Below are positions 35,608-46,636 of a stretch of 64,000 nt of DNA, piece by piece. Source of the stretch: an uncultured Pseudomonadales bacterium (lineage in GTDB: Bacteria; Pseudomonadota; Gammaproteobacteria; Pseudomonadales; Azotimanducaceae); NCBI GenBank assembly GCA_937921865.1, contig CAKZWF010000033.1, positions 1 through 64,000 of the forward strand. The letters run 5' to 3'. Under the pieces are notes generated by a model. That model saw only the letters and a program-made list of their open reading frames with translations, had not been told where the DNA came from and searched no databases. Numbering within the stretch: the stretch's first letter is position 1; the number at the start of each line of letters is the position of its first letter. The translations under genes were made by a program, and so were the position numbers.

Positions 35608-38600
35608 GCGTACGGACCTCGAATCCATCCTCATTCTCGGCGCCGGCCCGATCATCATTGGTCAGGCTTGCGAATTCGACTATTCGGGCGCCCAGGCCTG
35701 CAAAGCGCTGCGGGATGAGGGATACCGGGTTGTGCTGGTTAACTCGAATCCGGCAACCATCATGACCGACCCGACAATGGCAGACGCCACCTATGTGGAG
35801 CCTGTGGAGTGGCAGACGATTGCCAAGATCATCGAACGCGAGCGCCCTGATGCGCTGTTGCCGACCATGGGTGGACAGACCGCGCTGAACTGCGCGCTGG
35901 ATCTGGCCCGGGAAGGTGTACTCGACAAGTTCGGTGTTGAACTGATCGGCGCCAGCCAGGATGCGATAGACAAGGCTGAAGACCGCGAACGTTTTGACAA
36001 GGCGATGAAGAAAATCGGCCTGGCGACGCCGCGCTCAGCCATAGCACACAGCATGGAAGAAGCACTGCAGGTGCAGAGCGCCCTGGGCTTCCCCTGCATC
36101 ATCCGGCCCTCGTTTACCCTCGGCGGCAGCGGCGGCGGTGTGGCCTACAACGTCGAAGAATTTGAAGAAATCTGCACCCGCGGTCTGGACCTATCGCCTA
36201 CCAACGAGCTGTTGATTGACGAGTCGTTGCTCGGCTGGAAAGAATTCGAGATGGAGGTGGTTCGCGACAAGAAAGACAACTGCATAATTGTCTGTGCCAT
36301 CGAAAATTTTGATCCGATGGGGGTTCACACCGGCGACAGTATTACTGTTGCGCCTGCGCAGACCCTGACGGATAAGGAATATCAGCTGCTGCGCAACGCG
36401 TCCATCGACGTGTTACGCGAAATTGGTGTCGATACGGGTGGTTCCAATGTGCAGTTTGGCATCAGCCCGGAAGACGGCCGGGTAGTGGTGATCGAAATGA
36501 ATCCCCGCGTATCCCGCTCTTCTGCACTCGCCAGTAAAGCGACCGGCTTCCCTATTGCCAAAATCGCCGCAAAACTGGCTGTCGGCTACAGCCTCGATGA
36601 GCTGGACAACGACATTACCGGCGTGACGCCGGCGTCTTTTGAGCCTGCTCTGGATTATGTGGTCACCAAAATACCCCGATTCACTTTTGAGAAGTTCGCT
36701 CAGGCCGATGCCAGGCTGACTACTCAGATGAAATCGGTGGGTGAAGTGATGGCCATCGGCCGGACTTTTCAGGAATCTCTTCAGAAAGCGCTTCGGGGTC
36801 TGGAAACCGGGATGAGTGGCTTTGATCCGGTTCTGGATGGTAATGACGAAGAATCGCTCAGTGTGCTGAGGCGAGAATTGGCAGCGCCTTCCGGTGAGCG
36901 TATCTGGTACATCGCCGATGCCTTCCGGGTCGGGATGAGCTTTGAGGAGATCCATGAACTCACTGCCGTTGACCCCTGGTTTCTGGCAGAGATTGAAGAT
37001 CTGATGAATGTGGAGCGCTCGCTTGATGGGGTGAGGCTGACAGACATCGACCGGGATCGGTTCTATCGGCTCAAACAGCAGGGTTTTTCGGACATCAGGC
37101 TTGGCACGCTGCTGGCCTCAACTGAGTTCGAGGTGCGGGCCTATCGCCAGACCCTGGGGGTGCGGCCGGTTTATCGCCGCGTCGACACCTGTGCAGCAGA
37201 ATTCCCGTCCGCGACCGCATATATGTACAGCACCTATGAGGAGAGCTGTGAGGCGCGACCGTCTGATCGCCGCAAAATCATGGTGCTTGGCGGTGGACCG
37301 AATCGCATTGGTCAGGGTATCGAGTTTGATTACTGCTGTGTGCACGCTGCGCTGGCAATGCGTGAAGACGGTTATGAGACCATCATGGTCAACTGTAATC
37401 CGGAAACTGTTTCGACCGATTACGACACTTCAGATCGACTCTATTTCGAACCGGTCACGCTGGAAGACGTGCTCGCCATTTTCGATGTAGAGCAGCCGGA
37501 AGGCGTCATCGTTCAGTTTGGTGGACAGACGCCGCTGAAACTGGTGGAAGCGCTCGAACAGGCGGGCGTGCCGATCATTGGCACCAGTGCTGATGCGATT
37601 GATCGCGCTGAAGACCGCGAACGTTTCCAGGGGCTGATCGACAAGCTCGGTCTGCGCCAACCGGATAACCGAACTGCCACAGACGTTGAATCTGCGCTTG
37701 TTGGCGCTCGAGAGGTCGGTTTTCCGATTGTTGTCAGACCGTCCTATGTGCTCGGTGGCCGGGCTATGGAGATTGTCTACAACGAAGAAGAGTTGTCGCG
37801 TTACATGCGCGAGGCGGTGTTTGTCTCCAACCGATCACCCGTGCTGCTGGATCGCTTTCTCGATCAGGCGGTTGAAGTGGACATAGACGCGGTGTCGGAT
37901 GGTCAGCAGGTGGTTATCGGCGCCATCATGGAGCACATCGAACAGGCCGGCGTGCACAGTGGAGATTCAGCCTGTTCGCTGCCGCCCTATCAGCTGTCGG
38001 GTGAGATTCAGGATCGGATTCGCGATCAGGTTCGGGCCATGGCCATTGAACTGGGAGTGGTGGGGCTGATGAATGTCCAGATGGCCGTTCAGGAAGACGA
38101 CGTCTTTGTCCTCGAGGTAAATCCCCGGGCATCGCGAACCGTGCCTTTTGTCTCCAAGTGCATTGGCGTATCGCTGGCAAAAGTGGCCGCCCGCTGCATG
38201 GCCGGTACCTCGCTGGTAGACCAGAATTTCACCAGCGAAATCATTCCGAGTTTCTATAACGTCAAAGAGTCGGTATTCCCGTTTACCAAATTCCCTGGTG
38301 TGGACCCCATTTTGGGTCCTGAGATGAAATCAACCGGTGAGGTAATGGGGGTTGGTGAGACCTTTGCCGAGGCATTTTCAAAAGCAGCGCTAGGCGCCAG
38401 TGTGCAGCTGCCATCCAGCGGCAGGGCTTTTGTGTCGGTGAAAGATACTGATAAACCCGGCCTTGTCGCACTGGGGCGGGATCTGGTCGATCTTGGCTTC
38501 ACGCTGGTTGGTACTCGGGGGTCCGCGAACGTGCTGCGCGATGCCGGAGTGCCGTGTGAACGCGTCTATAAAGTGGGTCAGGGGCGTCCCCATGTCGGCG

Positions 38601-38833
38601 ATATGTTGAAGAATGAGCAGATTGCTCTGATTGTGAATACCACCGAAGGGCACAGTTCCATTCGCGACTCCGCCATTATTCGCCGGCTCGCGCTGCAGAA
38701 CAAAGTATGCTACACAACCACTTTGACCGGCGGTGCGGCCTTGTGTATTGCCATTCGTCACGATCTGGACAACATCAACCACGACCGTGAGCCGAAGGTC
38801 CGCTGTCTGCAGGAGCTCTACGCGGCGCATTGA
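35600..38833 (+). CDS. carB: Carbamoyl-phosphate synthase large subunit
   Basis: Synthetase subunit of 1077 aa with two homologous ATP-grasp halves. The first half begins '[30 protein letters not shown]', the second '[25 protein letters not shown]'. Each contains its 'RPS(F/Y)(T/V)LGG' loop. The C-terminal MGS-type allosteric domain ('[32 protein letters not shown]') would bind effectors such as UMP or ornithine. GTG start within the end of carA. No frameshift or missing motif seen. Confidence 0.98.
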   Translation: MPKRTDLESILILGAGPIIIGQACEFDYSGAQACKALRDEGYRVVLVNSNPATIMTDPTMADATYVEPVEWQTIAKIIERERPDALLPTMGGQTALNCALDLAREGVLDKFGVELIGASQDAIDKAEDRERFDKAMKKIGLATPRSAIAHSMEEALQVQSALGFPCIIRPSFTLGGSGGGVAYNVEEFEEICTRGLDLSPTNELLIDESLLGWKEFEMEVVRDKKDNCIIVCAIENFDPMGVHTGDSITVAPAQTLTDKEYQLLRNASIDVLREIGVDTGGSNVQFGISPEDGRVVVIEMNPRVSRSSALASKATGFPIAKIAAKLAVGYSLDELDNDITGVTPASFEPALDYVVTKIPRFTFEKFAQADARLTTQMKSVGEVMAIGRTFQESLQKALRGLETGMSGFDPVLDGNDEESLSVLRRELAAPSGERIWYIADAFRVGMSFEEIHELTAVDPWFLAEIEDLMNVERSLDGVRLTDIDRDRFYRLKQQGFSDIRLGTLLASTEFEVRAYRQTLGVRPVYRRVDTCAAEFPSATAYMYSTYEESCEARPSDRRKIMVLGGGPNRIGQGIEFDYCCVHAALAMREDGYETIMVNCNPETVSTDYDTSDRLYFEPVTLEDVLAIFDVEQPEGVIVQFGGQTPLKLVEALEQAGVPIIGTSADAIDRAEDRERFQGLIDKLGLRQPDNRTATDVESALVGAREVGFPIVVRPSYVLGGRAMEIVYNEEELSRYMREAVFVSNRSPVLLDRFLDQAVEVDIDAVSDGQQVVIGAIMEHIEQAGVHSGDSACSLPPYQLSGEIQDRIRDQVRAMAIELGVVGLMNVQMAVQEDDVFVLEVNPRASRTVPFVSKCIGVSLAKVAARCMAGTSLVDQNFTSEIIPSFYNVKESVFPFTKFPGVDPILGPEMKSTGEVMGVGETFAEAFSKAALGASVQLPSSGRAFVSVKDTDKPGLVALGRDLVDLGFTLVGTRGSANVLRDAGVPCERVYKVGQGRPHVGDMLKNEQIALIVNTTEGHSSIRDSAIIRRLALQNKVCYTTTLTGGAALCIAIRHDLDNINHDREPKVRCLQELYAAH

Positions 38834-38919
38834 GCAGCCGGAGCAGTTTCTGCGGGTCACTCGAAGCAATCTGAAAATTTGACAAGGCTGCAGCTGAAGC
38901 AGCCGTTGGGCTATTTGTT

Positions 38920-39390
38920 ATGCCGATACCGATGACTGTTGAAGGCGCCGAAGCGCTGCGCGATGAGCTGAAAAATCGCAAGGGTTCTCTGCGTGCGGAG
39001 ATTACTCAGGCTATTGCCGAGGCGCGTGAACACGGTGATCTGAAAGAGAACGCTGAATACCACGCAGCCCGCGAGCAGCAGAGTTTCAACGAAGGCCGTA
39101 TCCAGGAGATTGAAGGTAAACTGGCTGACGCCCAGGTCATCGACATCAGCAAGATCACACCCTCAGACAAGGTGATATTTGGCGTTACCGTGACTCTGGT
39201 GGATGAAGACGGCAAATCACTTCGTTATCGAATTGTTGGTGAAGACGAGGCGGATCTTAAAGACGGCAAAATTTCCGTGATGTCCCCGATTGCTCGTGCG
39301 GTTGTGGGTAAGAGTGTGGGCGACGTTGGTGTTGTGCAGACGCCAAATGGCCTGTCCGAATATGAAATTGATGGCGTCGACTACGGCTGA
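38920..39390 (+). CDS. greA: Transcription elongation factor GreA
   Basis: Binds in the RNA polymerase secondary channel and stimulates cleavage of backtracked RNA. The N-terminal coiled coil carries the conserved tip and family core '[25 protein letters not shown]' with its acidic catalytic residues. The C-terminal FKBP-like domain ends '[34 protein letters not shown]'. 156 aa. Usual position directly after carB. Confidence 0.97.
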   Translation: MPIPMTVEGAEALRDELKNRKGSLRAEITQAIAEAREHGDLKENAEYHAAREQQSFNEGRIQEIEGKLADAQVIDISKITPSDKVIFGVTVTLVDEDGKSLRYRIVGEDEADLKDGKISVMSPIARAVVGKSVGDVGVVQTPNGLSEYEIDGVDYG

Positions 39391-39409
39391 CCTGCGCGGT
39401 TGGTAAAGC

Positions 39410-39742
39410 TCAGCCTTTCCCGCCAGCCAGAGTATGCCGCAGCACGTTGGACAGATTGGGGTTCGGCTCTGGGTTGTCTTTGTAGAGTATGACGACCTTG
39501 CCAATGCTCTGGACAATCTGGGCACTGCAGCGTTCGGCGAGATCGGTGCAGAAGGCCTTCCGGTCGTCGCGTGATTCACTGTGAATTTTGACTTTGATCA
39601 GCTCGTGATCGCGTAAAGCACGTTCAGTCTCGGCAACGACCGCGTCTGTCAATCCGGAGTCGCCGATGCTGACAACCGGATTAAGGTGATGGGCGATGCG
39701 ACGCAATCGGCGTAACATTTTGTTGTCCAAGGCTGTGTCCAA
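39410..39742 (-). CDS. yhbY: YhbY family RNA-binding protein (CRM domain)
   Basis: Small CRM-domain protein associated with large ribosomal subunit assembly. 'LRRIAHHLNPVVSIGDSGLTDAVVAETERALRDHELIKVKI' with the GxxG-type loop ('GDSG') is diagnostic. About 110 aa. Convergent with greA and divergent from rlmE, the standard gammaproteobacterial arrangement. Confidence 0.93.
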   Translation of the reverse strand: MDTALDNKMLRRLRRIAHHLNPVVSIGDSGLTDAVVAETERALRDHELIKVKIHSESRDDRKAFCTDLAERCSAQIVQSIGKVVILYKDNPEPNPNLSNVLRHTLAGGKG

Positions 39743-39835
39743 TCTCTATCTGGCGCCAAGCGCTCAACGGGTCGGGCATTGTAGTCGCACCGCGCCGTTC
39801 GGCAAGGCCTTCGGAACAAATGAGAGAACTGACTG

Positions 39836-40501
39836 ATGGCTGGATCGAAAACGCGTGGTCGTGGCGGCGGTGGGGTTTCCCGCAGCAAATCCAGCGCCCG
39901 CTGGCTGGCGCGGCAGCGGCGTGATCCGTATACCCGCAAAGCGACCGCCGAGGGCCGGGTATCCAGGGCTCATTTCAAACTAGAAGAAATCGACCGGCGT
40001 TGTCGGTTGCTGCGGCCGGGGATGCGGGTGCTGGAACTGGGCGCTGCACCTGGAGGCTGGACGCGGTACGTTGAAGAGCGAATTCGCGGTGGAATGCTGG
40101 TGGCCTGCGATTTTCGTGCAATCAGCGCGGGACCTGATACCCAGGTTGTCGAAGGCGCGGTCGGTGATCCGGATGTGGATGCAGAGATTGCCCGATTGCT
40201 GGACGATCAGCCGGTAGAGCTTGTTTTGTCTGATATGTCCCCCAACATCAGTGGGATAAGGACCGTAGACCAGGCCCTGTCGATGGAATTAGCGGAACTG
40301 GCTGAAGATTGCGCAGATCGATGGTTGAAGCCAGGTGGGCGGCTGGTGATCAAGATATTCCAGGGTGAAGGTGTTGAAGCCTGGATTCCGAAAGTGCGCA
40401 AGAAGTATGACAAAGTACGGCTACTGAAGCCTAAAGCGTCCCGGTCTGACTCCCGGGAAGTCTATGTGGTTGCCGAAGGATTCCGCCGCAGCCGCGCCTG
40501 A
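39836..40501 (+). CDS. rlmE: 23S rRNA 2'-O-ribose methyltransferase RlmE (FtsJ)
   Basis: SAM-dependent enzyme that methylates U2552 of 23S rRNA in the 50S subunit. The SAM site is 'VLELGAAPGGWTRYV', and the catalytic acid region is 'LVLSDMSPNISG'. The further catalytic Lys and Glu lie in 'GGRLVIKIFQGEG' and 'SREVYVVAEGF'. The N terminus is basic, as usual. The TGA stop is the first copy of a 16-bp tandem repeat, and the last codons form a hairpin with it. Confidence 0.96.
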   Translation: MAGSKTRGRGGGGVSRSKSSARWLARQRRDPYTRKATAEGRVSRAHFKLEEIDRRCRLLRPGMRVLELGAAPGGWTRYVEERIRGGMLVACDFRAISAGPDTQVVEGAVGDPDVDAEIARLLDDQPVELVLSDMSPNISGIRTVDQALSMELAELAEDCADRWLKPGGRLVIKIFQGEGVEAWIPKVRKKYDKVRLLKPKASRSDSREVYVVAEGFRRSRA

Positions 40502-40562
40502 TAGCGGCTGCGCCTGATAGCGGCTGCGCCTGATAGCGGCTGCGCCTGATAGCGGCTGCGCC
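40499..40562 (+). repeat. Four-copy 16-bp tandem repeat starting at the rlmE stop codon
   Basis: TGATAGCGGCTGCGCC is repeated four times perfectly (40499-40562), then a decayed fifth copy begins CGATAGTGACTGC. The first copy includes the rlmE TGA. CGCAGCCGC at the end of rlmE (40487-40495) is the exact inverse complement of GCGGCTGCG in each repeat, so a 9-bp hairpin with an 8-nt loop can form with the first copy and alternatives with later ones. No T-run follows. Confidence 0.93.
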
Positions 40563-40772
40563 CGATAGTGACTGCTTCGGGTATCGCCGGGTTTAAGAAA
40601 GTCCGGAGCCTGAAGGGCCCGGGGCCTCACAACGTCGAAAGTGTTTACACACCCAATTCACACGGTAGGTGTATAGTATCAGGTCGTATTGAAAGGCAAA
40701 GTTCAGCGCCGCGGGCGGCCAGACCGCCAGCCGAAAGGCGGCTAGAACTGCTACTAACAGAGGATTAAGTCT

Positions 40773-42680
40773 TTGACAGACATGGGAAAAAATCTGCTGC
40801 TCTGGCTCATTATCGCAGCAGTACTGTTGACAGTTTTCAATAACTTCAACGTCACACCCGAACCGGAAAGCCTGAGCTATTCGAGCTTTATCGAGCAGGT
40901 TCGCGCTGACCAGGTGCAGCGTGTCGAGATCGATCAGGAAATGATCCACGGCCAGCGCCGCGACGGTGAAGACTTTCAGGTGGTGTTGCCGCCTGTTGCC
41001 GACCCGAAGTTGATGGACGACCTCTACAATCACAATGTTGAGGTGTTGGGTAAATTAGCGGAACGGCCCAGCATCTGGTCGCAACTGCTGATCGCCAGTT
41101 TCCCGATACTGATTATTATCGCCGTCTTCATGCTGTTCATGCGCCAGATGCAGGGCGGTGGCAGCGGTCGCGGAGGCCCGATGGCTTTTGGTAAAAGCAA
41201 AGCCAAGCTGCTCTCGGAAGACCAGATAAAAACCACCTTTGCCGATGTCGCCGGGGTGGACGAAGCCAAAGAGGATGTTCAGGAACTGGTCGAATTCCTG
41301 CGCGACCCGGGCAAATTTCAGCGCCTGGGTGGCCGGATCCCACGCGGTATTCTGATGGTCGGGCAGCCGGGTACCGGTAAGACTCTGCTGGCGAAGGCCA
41401 TTGCCGGCGAAGCTAAAGTGCCATTCTTTTCGATCTCCGGTTCAGATTTTGTCGAAATGTTCGTTGGTGTGGGTGCTTCGCGGGTGCGGGACATGTTCGA
41501 ACAGGCTAAGAAACAGGCGCCCTGTATCATCTTCATTGATGAAATCGACGCCGTCGGCCGACATCGAGGCGCCGGCCTTGGTGGTGGCCACGATGAGCGG
41601 GAACAGACCCTGAACCAGCTGCTGGTCGAAATGGACGGTTTCGAGGGTAATGACGGCATTATCGTGATCGCTGCAACTAACCGACCGGATGTACTCGACC
41701 CGGCGCTGTTGCGCCCGGGACGTTTTGATCGTCAGGTGGTGGTCGGATTGCCGGATATCCGCGGTCGAGAGCAGATACTCAAAGTACATATGCGCAAGGT
41801 TCCGCTGTCTGACGACGTTGATCCGTCAGTGATCGCGCGGGGTACTCCAGGCTTCTCAGGGGCCGATCTGGCCAATCTGATTAACGAGGCTGCGCTGTTT
41901 GCCGCCCGCGCAGGTAAGCGCCTGGTGGAAATGGACGAGTTCGAAAAAGCCAAGGACAAAATCATGATGGGTGCTGAGCGCAAATCGATGGTTATGTCGG
42001 ATAAAGAGAAGCTCAACACTGCCTACCACGAAGCCGGGCACGCCATTGTTGGTCGGCTGATGCCGGATCACGATCCGGTCTACAAAGTGTCGATTATTCC
42101 GCGCGGTCGAGCGCTGGGTGTGACCATGTTCCTGCCCGAAGAGGATCGCTACAGCCTCAGCCGTCAGGCGCTGATTTCGCAGATCTGCAGTCTTTTTGGT
42201 GGTCGAATCGCCGAGGAAATGATTTTAGGTGCAAATTATGTGACCACGGGTGCGTCCAACGATATCGAACGGGCGACAGTGCTGGCTCGCAATATGGTCA
42301 CCAAGTGGGGACTGTCTTCGAAGCTGGGACCGCTGAAATATGACGAAGATGACGGTGAGGTGTTCCTGGGTATGTCTGCTGGGGTGAAGACCAAACCGAT
42401 TTCCGACGATACCGCTCATGCGATCGATGGCGAAGTTCGCAGGATCATTGACGAATGTTATGAAACCGCAACCCGGATTCTCAAAGAGAACGAAGATAAG
42501 CTGCACAAGATGGCGGAGGCTCTGGTAGAACTGGAAACTCTGTCCAGCGACCAGCTTGATGACATCATGGCAGGTGCTAAACCCAGAGCACCAAAGGACA
42601 CGCCGCCGAGTTCGCAGACCCCGGGCGATGAATCCGCCTCTGGAGAGTCTCCAATCGGTGGGCCCGCGCCCGAAGCTTGA
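40773..42680 (+). CDS. ftsH: ATP-dependent zinc metalloprotease FtsH
   Basis: Membrane-anchored AAA+ protease degrading damaged membrane proteins and regulators such as sigma-32 and LpxC. Two N-terminal membrane helices flank a periplasmic domain. Walker A is '[13 protein letters not shown]', Walker B is '[12 protein letters not shown]', and the zinc site is 'HEAGH'. 635 aa. The TTG at 40773 is taken as start because 'AGAGGA' lies 8 nt before it, whereas the ATG at 40782 would be 17 nt away. Its 3' end may overlap folP. The 271 bp upstream hold the tandem repeats; no clear heat-shock promoter. Confidence 0.97.
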   Translation: MTDMGKNLLLWLIIAAVLLTVFNNFNVTPEPESLSYSSFIEQVRADQVQRVEIDQEMIHGQRRDGEDFQVVLPPVADPKLMDDLYNHNVEVLGKLAERPSIWSQLLIASFPILIIIAVFMLFMRQMQGGGSGRGGPMAFGKSKAKLLSEDQIKTTFADVAGVDEAKEDVQELVEFLRDPGKFQRLGGRIPRGILMVGQPGTGKTLLAKAIAGEAKVPFFSISGSDFVEMFVGVGASRVRDMFEQAKKQAPCIIFIDEIDAVGRHRGAGLGGGHDEREQTLNQLLVEMDGFEGNDGIIVIAATNRPDVLDPALLRPGRFDRQVVVGLPDIRGREQILKVHMRKVPLSDDVDPSVIARGTPGFSGADLANLINEAALFAARAGKRLVEMDEFEKAKDKIMMGAERKSMVMSDKEKLNTAYHEAGHAIVGRLMPDHDPVYKVSIIPRGRALGVTMFLPEEDRYSLSRQALISQICSLFGGRIAEEMILGANYVTTGASNDIERATVLARNMVTKWGLSSKLGPLKYDEDDGEVFLGMSAGVKTKPISDDTAHAIDGEVRRIIDECYETATRILKENEDKLHKMAEALVELETLSSDQLDDIMAGAKPRAPKDTPPSSQTPGDESASGESPIGGPAPEA

Positions 42681-43548
42681 TGTCCTGGTTCCGGTGAGCG
42701 GCCGGATCCTAAACTGCGGCAGCCGCCAGCTGCCGCTGTCGCAGCCGCAGGTCATGGCGGTGTTGAATATCACTCCGGATTCCTTCTCGGATGGCGGTGA
42801 ACTGAGTTCACTTGAGCCTGCGCGATTGCGCGCGCACGCCGAAGAACTGGTGGCCGCGGGTGCAACGATTCTGGACATCGGCGGTGAATCGACCCGCCCG
42901 GGTGCGGCGCCGGTCACTGCAACCGAAGAGTGTCATCGGGTACTGCCGGTGCTGGAATTGCTGCTCGATCTCGACGTGGTGTTGTCTGTCGACACTTCCA
43001 AAGCCGCGGTTGCCGATCGGGCCCTGGAGCTGGGCTGCCACATGATCAATGACGTTACTGGTCTGGGAGACCCCGAGATGCTGGGCGTGCTGGCAGACAG
43101 CCAGGCGGCTGTGGCCCTCATGCACATGCAGGGTGCACCGAGGACTATGCAGACTGATCCGCAATACTCAGACGTGGTCGGAGAGATTTACGGCTTCCTC
43201 AGCGAGCGGCTGCAGGCCTGTCGTAACCACGGCATCGCAGATGATCGTCTGTGTATCGACCCGGGGTTCGGGTTTGGTAAGACGATTACTCACAACTTGA
43301 CCATTTTGCGGCAGCTGTATTCGTTTAACAATCTGGATGCTGCCATCATGGTCGGACTGTCGCGCAAGAGCCTGATAGGCGCTCTGACAGGTCGGCCGGT
43401 GACCGAAAGATTGGCCGGCAGCGTGGCGGCGGCCCTGCTTGCGGTGCAGGCAGGCGCTGATATCGTCCGAGTTCATGACGTTGCAGCAACTGTGGATGCG
43501 CTGAAAGTGTTGAGTGCTGTGACTTCGAGCAATTTACCTGATAGTTGA
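42628..43548 (+). CDS. folP: Dihydropteroate synthase
   Basis: Joins p-aminobenzoate to the pterin pyrophosphate in folate synthesis; the target of sulfonamides. Conserved blocks: '[16 protein letters not shown]' (pterin loop 1), '[13 protein letters not shown]' (loop 2), '[11 protein letters not shown]' and '[13 protein letters not shown]'. The start is uncertain. ATG 42628 overlaps ftsH by 53 bp and adds about 25 residues before the domain. GTG 42694, 13 bp after the ftsH stop, would give a length closer to E. coli FolP. Followed by glmM after 7 bp. Confidence 0.93.
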   Translation: MNPPLESLQSVGPRPKLDVLVPVSGRILNCGSRQLPLSQPQVMAVLNITPDSFSDGGELSSLEPARLRAHAEELVAAGATILDIGGESTRPGAAPVTATEECHRVLPVLELLLDLDVVLSVDTSKAAVADRALELGCHMINDVTGLGDPEMLGVLADSQAAVALMHMQGAPRTMQTDPQYSDVVGEIYGFLSERLQACRNHGIADDRLCIDPGFGFGKTITHNLTILRQLYSFNNLDAAIMVGLSRKSLIGALTGRPVTERLAGSVAAALLAVQAGADIVRVHDVAATVDALKVLSAVTSSNLPDS

Positions 43549-43555
43549 TCCGAGT

Positions 43556-44968
43556 ATGACAAATTCCAGACCAGCAGCAGTCGCTGCTCAACCTCTAGAT
43601 GTTGTAACAGCCAGCAGCCAACCGCTGGCAAAACGCTATTTTGGCACTGATGGGATACGCGGCAGAGTCGGCATGAGCCCTATTACGCCGGAGTTCTGCC
43701 TGCGCCTGGGCTGGGCGGTGGGCAAGGTGTTCGCGCGTCGGAATGGTGGTGAGAACTGTCACATTCTGATTGGCAAAGACACCCGCATTTCCGGCTACAT
43801 GCTTGAATCTGTGCTGGAGTCGGGGCTCGCCGCGGCGGGTGCGAATGTCAGCCTGATGGGGCCGATGCCGACCCCGGCGGTCGCCTACCTCACCCGAACC
43901 CTGCGGGCGGATGCCGGTATTGTCGTCAGCGCTTCGCATAACCCCTATCACGACAATGGCATCAAATTCTTCGATGGTGAGGGCAACAAGCTCGCCGATG
44001 AAATAGAACTGGAAATTGAGTCTGAGCTGGATGCGCCGATGCAGTGTGTGGAGTCTGCTCATCTGGGCCGGGCAGCGCGAATTGATGATGCCGCAGGTCG
44101 CTACATCGAATTCTGTAAAGCCAGCGTTAGTCGGGGTTTTCGTCTTTCCGGTCTCAAAGTGGTGCTGGATTGTGCCCATGGTGCGACTTATCACGTCGCC
44201 CCTAGAGTGTTTGAGGAACTTGGCGCCAGCGTTGATCTGATTGGGGCCAGTCCGGATGGATTCAATATCAACGCCGGATTTGGCTCCACTGAACCTGCCG
44301 AGCTTGCCGCGCGAGTGCTCGCCACTGGCGCTGATGTCGGCATTGCGTTCGATGGCGACGGTGACAGGGTCATCATGGTTGACCACCTCGGGGAAGTGGT
44401 CGATGGGGATGAGATGCTCTACATCATCGCCCGGCACCGAGCCAGGATGGGCGATATTGGTGGCGGTGTTGTCGGTACCCTTATGACCAACTACGGTCTG
44501 GAAAAAGCGCTGGCAGAATTGGCTGTGCCGTTTGTTCGTGCCAATGTTGGTGACCGTTATGTGCTGCAGGCTCTGCGTCAACAGGGCTGGCTGCTGGGCG
44601 GCGAAGCCTCCGGACATATTCTGGTACTGGATCTGACCAGTACTGGTGATGCGATCGTGGCAGCGCTTCAGGTGTTGTCGGCGCTGGTGAGTAATGCCGA
44701 GCCGCTGGCACAGGCAAAGCGCGGCATGCAGAAGCTGCCGCAACGGATGATCAATGTTGCTGTGACGAATCCAGCACAGCGGGCAGAGGCTGCGGATGTA
44801 AAGGCAGCAGTAGCAGAACACAACGCCCTGCTGGCCGGTCACGGCCGGGTCCTGATCAGACCTTCGGGTACTGAACCGGTGGTTCGGGTCATGGTTGAAG
44901 GTGATGATCCGGTTGCGGTTGAGACCTGCGTCCACACGTTGGCTGAACTGGTTGGCCAGGGAGGCTGA
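43556..44968 (+). CDS. glmM: Phosphoglucosamine mutase
   Basis: Converts glucosamine-6-P to glucosamine-1-P for peptidoglycan and LPS precursors. The phosphoserine loop is '[19 protein letters not shown]' and the Mg site '[14 protein letters not shown]'. The sugar-binding loop is 'GGEASGH' and the phosphate-binding loop '[13 protein letters not shown]'. At 470 aa it has an N-terminal extension of about 25 residues before '[11 protein letters not shown]' compared with E. coli GlmM, so a later start is possible. Part of the ftsH-folP-glmM-tpiA-secG run. Confidence 0.95.
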   Translation: MTNSRPAAVAAQPLDVVTASSQPLAKRYFGTDGIRGRVGMSPITPEFCLRLGWAVGKVFARRNGGENCHILIGKDTRISGYMLESVLESGLAAAGANVSLMGPMPTPAVAYLTRTLRADAGIVVSASHNPYHDNGIKFFDGEGNKLADEIELEIESELDAPMQCVESAHLGRAARIDDAAGRYIEFCKASVSRGFRLSGLKVVLDCAHGATYHVAPRVFEELGASVDLIGASPDGFNINAGFGSTEPAELAARVLATGADVGIAFDGDGDRVIMVDHLGEVVDGDEMLYIIARHRARMGDIGGGVVGTLMTNYGLEKALAELAVPFVRANVGDRYVLQALRQQGWLLGGEASGHILVLDLTSTGDAIVAALQVLSALVSNAEPLAQAKRGMQKLPQRMINVAVTNPAQRAEAADVKAAVAEHNALLAGHGRVLIRPSGTEPVVRVMVEGDDPVAVETCVHTLAELVGQGG

Positions 44969-45034
44969 TATCCCCCTTGTTGCGCAGCCAGTGAGTCGCT
45001 AAGATTCGCGCCCCCGCACAGGCGGTGCTCGAAA

Positions 45035-45853
45035 ATGCAGAAATCACCCACGAAGGTTGTCGCCGGCAACTGGAAAATGCACGGTTCGCTGGAGATGCTG
45101 GCAGAGTATGTGAGTGTTCTGGCGCGAGCTTTATCGTCGCAACGGTCCGAAGCAACTGATCGCGCGATGGTGGTGCTGTTTCCACCGATCGGTTACCTGG
45201 TTCCTCTGAGCGAGCAGCTGCGGGTATGTGGACTTCAGGATCAGATCGTTATTGGCGCTCAGGATCTTCATCCAGAGAGTCAGGGCGCGTTTACCGGCGA
45301 TATGTCGGGCGCAATGCTCCGTGATCTGGGTGCGCGGTGGGTACTGATCGGGCATTCCGAAAGGCGTCAGTATCACGCTGAAGACGATCAGCTGGTGGCG
45401 CGGAAAGCGGCGGCTGCTCTGGCGGCAGAGCTGACCCCGGTCATCTGCGTTGGTGAAACCGCCGAACAGCGGGATTCGGGTGACGCCGAGCGGGTGGTAG
45501 AACGGCAGATACAGGCTGTCGCGCAAGCGCTCGGTGCCGAAGGGCTGCAGCAGTGTCTGATTGCCTACGAACCGGTCTGGGCGATCGGCACGGGGCGGAC
45601 GGCAACGGCGGCAACAGCGCAGTCTATGCATGCGGCGATCCGTGCCCAATTGGCCGGGTTAACGGGCGAAACGGATAACCGGATTCCGGTGCTGTACGGC
45701 GGCAGTGTCAAAGCGGCCAATGCAGCAGAATTGTTTGCTCAGCGGGATATTGGTGGTGGTCTGGTAGGGGGCGCCTCGCTCGACCCGCAGGAATTTGCCG
45801 CTATCATTGCGGCCGGAGATGGAGCGTTGAGCGCTGACGTGACGACACGTTGA
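45035..45853 (+). CDS. tpiA: Triosephosphate isomerase
   Basis: Glycolytic enzyme interconverting DHAP and glyceraldehyde-3-P. The catalytic Lys is in 'VVAGNWKMHGS', the His in 'VLIGHSERRQYH', and the Glu with flexible loop in 'IAYEPVWAIGTGRTA'. The phosphate-binding 'LYGGSVKAANA' and 'GGLVGGASLDPQEF' complete it. 272 aa, a little long, with a short C-terminal extension ('GDGALSADVTTR'). Confidence 0.96.
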   Translation: MQKSPTKVVAGNWKMHGSLEMLAEYVSVLARALSSQRSEATDRAMVVLFPPIGYLVPLSEQLRVCGLQDQIVIGAQDLHPESQGAFTGDMSGAMLRDLGARWVLIGHSERRQYHAEDDQLVARKAAAALAAELTPVICVGETAEQRDSGDAERVVERQIQAVAQALGAEGLQQCLIAYEPVWAIGTGRTATAATAQSMHAAIRAQLAGLTGETDNRIPVLYGGSVKAANAAELFAQRDIGGGLVGGASLDPQEFAAIIAAGDGALSADVTTR

Positions 45854-45953
45854 CGTTCGGGAGCGTTTAAAGAATTTGAGTGGCTGCTGAGCAGAAAACT
45901 GCAAAGCATCAGCAGTCAGAAAACAACGAGTAACACGATAGACGGGTGACGCA

Positions 45954-46304
45954 ATGTCCACGCTTGAAACAGTTTTAATGGTCCTCCTGGTGGTCGACGC
46001 CTTGGCGCTGGCGGTGCTTGTGCTGATGCAGCAGGGTCAAGGTGCCAGCGTCGGTGCTGCATTTGGCAGCGGCGCCAGCAGCACAATGTTCGGCAGCGGC
46101 GGCTCCACCTCATTTCTCACCAAGATCACCGTCTGGCTGGCTATTGGCTTTTTTGTGGTGTCTTTTGGTCTTGCTTATACCGCCAAAGAGCGCGCAGCTA
46201 GCATGGATCAGCTGGGTATTCCGCTGATCGAAGAGGCGGCTATTGTTGAGGAAGAGTTGACTACGGAATCGGACAGTGTAGATTCCGACATCCCTGACGT
46301 TTGA
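45954..46304 (+). CDS. secG: Protein-export membrane protein SecG
   Basis: Small subunit of the SecYEG translocon. Two membrane helices ('VLMVLLVVDALALAVLVLMQQG' and 'ITVWLAIGFFVVSFGLAYTA') flank the conserved 'GQGASVGAAFGSGASSTMFGSGGSTSFL' loop. An acidic tail follows. The tRNA-Leu gene begins 7 bp after the stop, the classical secG-leu tRNA arrangement, so they probably share a transcript. Confidence 0.96.
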   Translation: MSTLETVLMVLLVVDALALAVLVLMQQGQGASVGAAFGSGASSTMFGSGGSTSFLTKITVWLAIGFFVVSFGLAYTAKERAASMDQLGIPLIEEAAIVEEELTTESDSVDSDIPDV

Positions 46305-46311
46305 CGATTCT

Positions 46312-46398
46312 GCCGAAGTGGTGAAATTGGTAGACACGCTACCTTGAGGGGGTAGTGACCTAACGGTCGTGCGAGTTCGAGTCTCGCCTTCGGCACCA
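46312..46398 (+). tRNA. tRNA-Leu (anticodon GAG)
   Basis: Class II tRNA of 87 nt with encoded CCA. Acceptor GCCGAAG pairs with CTTCGGC. The anticodon stem CTACC/GGTAG holds loop TTGAGGG, giving anticodon GAG for CUC/CUU codons. The long variable arm and the T arm (GTTCGAGTC) are evident. Confidence 0.97.
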
Positions 46399-46483
46399 GA
46401 ATCTTTCCGTCCAACACGTCTTTCGATCCCAGTCCTACCGGCCAGGCCCCTTTTCGAGGCTGAAAATCTCCTGAGATAGGCGG

Positions 46484-46512
46484 TTGCTACCCGGGGTCCG
46501 CATCCCTATAAT
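46484..46512 (+). promoter_or_regulatory. Sigma-70 promoter of tRNA-fMet
   Basis: TTGCTA (46484-46489), a 17-bp spacer and a perfect TATAAT (46507-46512) lie 16 bp upstream of the mature 5' end of the initiator tRNA. It is therefore transcribed independently of tRNA-Leu. Confidence 0.75.
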
Positions 46513-46527
46513 CTCGCACCTTGCTGA

Positions 46528-46604
<77 letters not shown>

Positions 46605-46611
46605 AAAGGAG

Positions 46612-46636
46612 AAGGCCCCTTTATGAGGGGCCTTTT
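46612..46636 (+). terminator. Terminator after tRNA-fMet
   Basis: AAGGCCCC and GGGGCCTT form an 8-bp stem around TTATGA-type loop sequence and end in a short T-run, directly after the tRNA CCA. Confidence 0.75.

Noticed and set aside
40499-40562. CRISPR array
   Set aside because: The 16-bp units abut with no spacers and include a stop codon of a real gene.
43595-44935. 446-aa minus-strand ORF
   Set aside because: Antisense shadow of glmM; no recognisable domain and His/Arg-rich composition typical of reverse frames.
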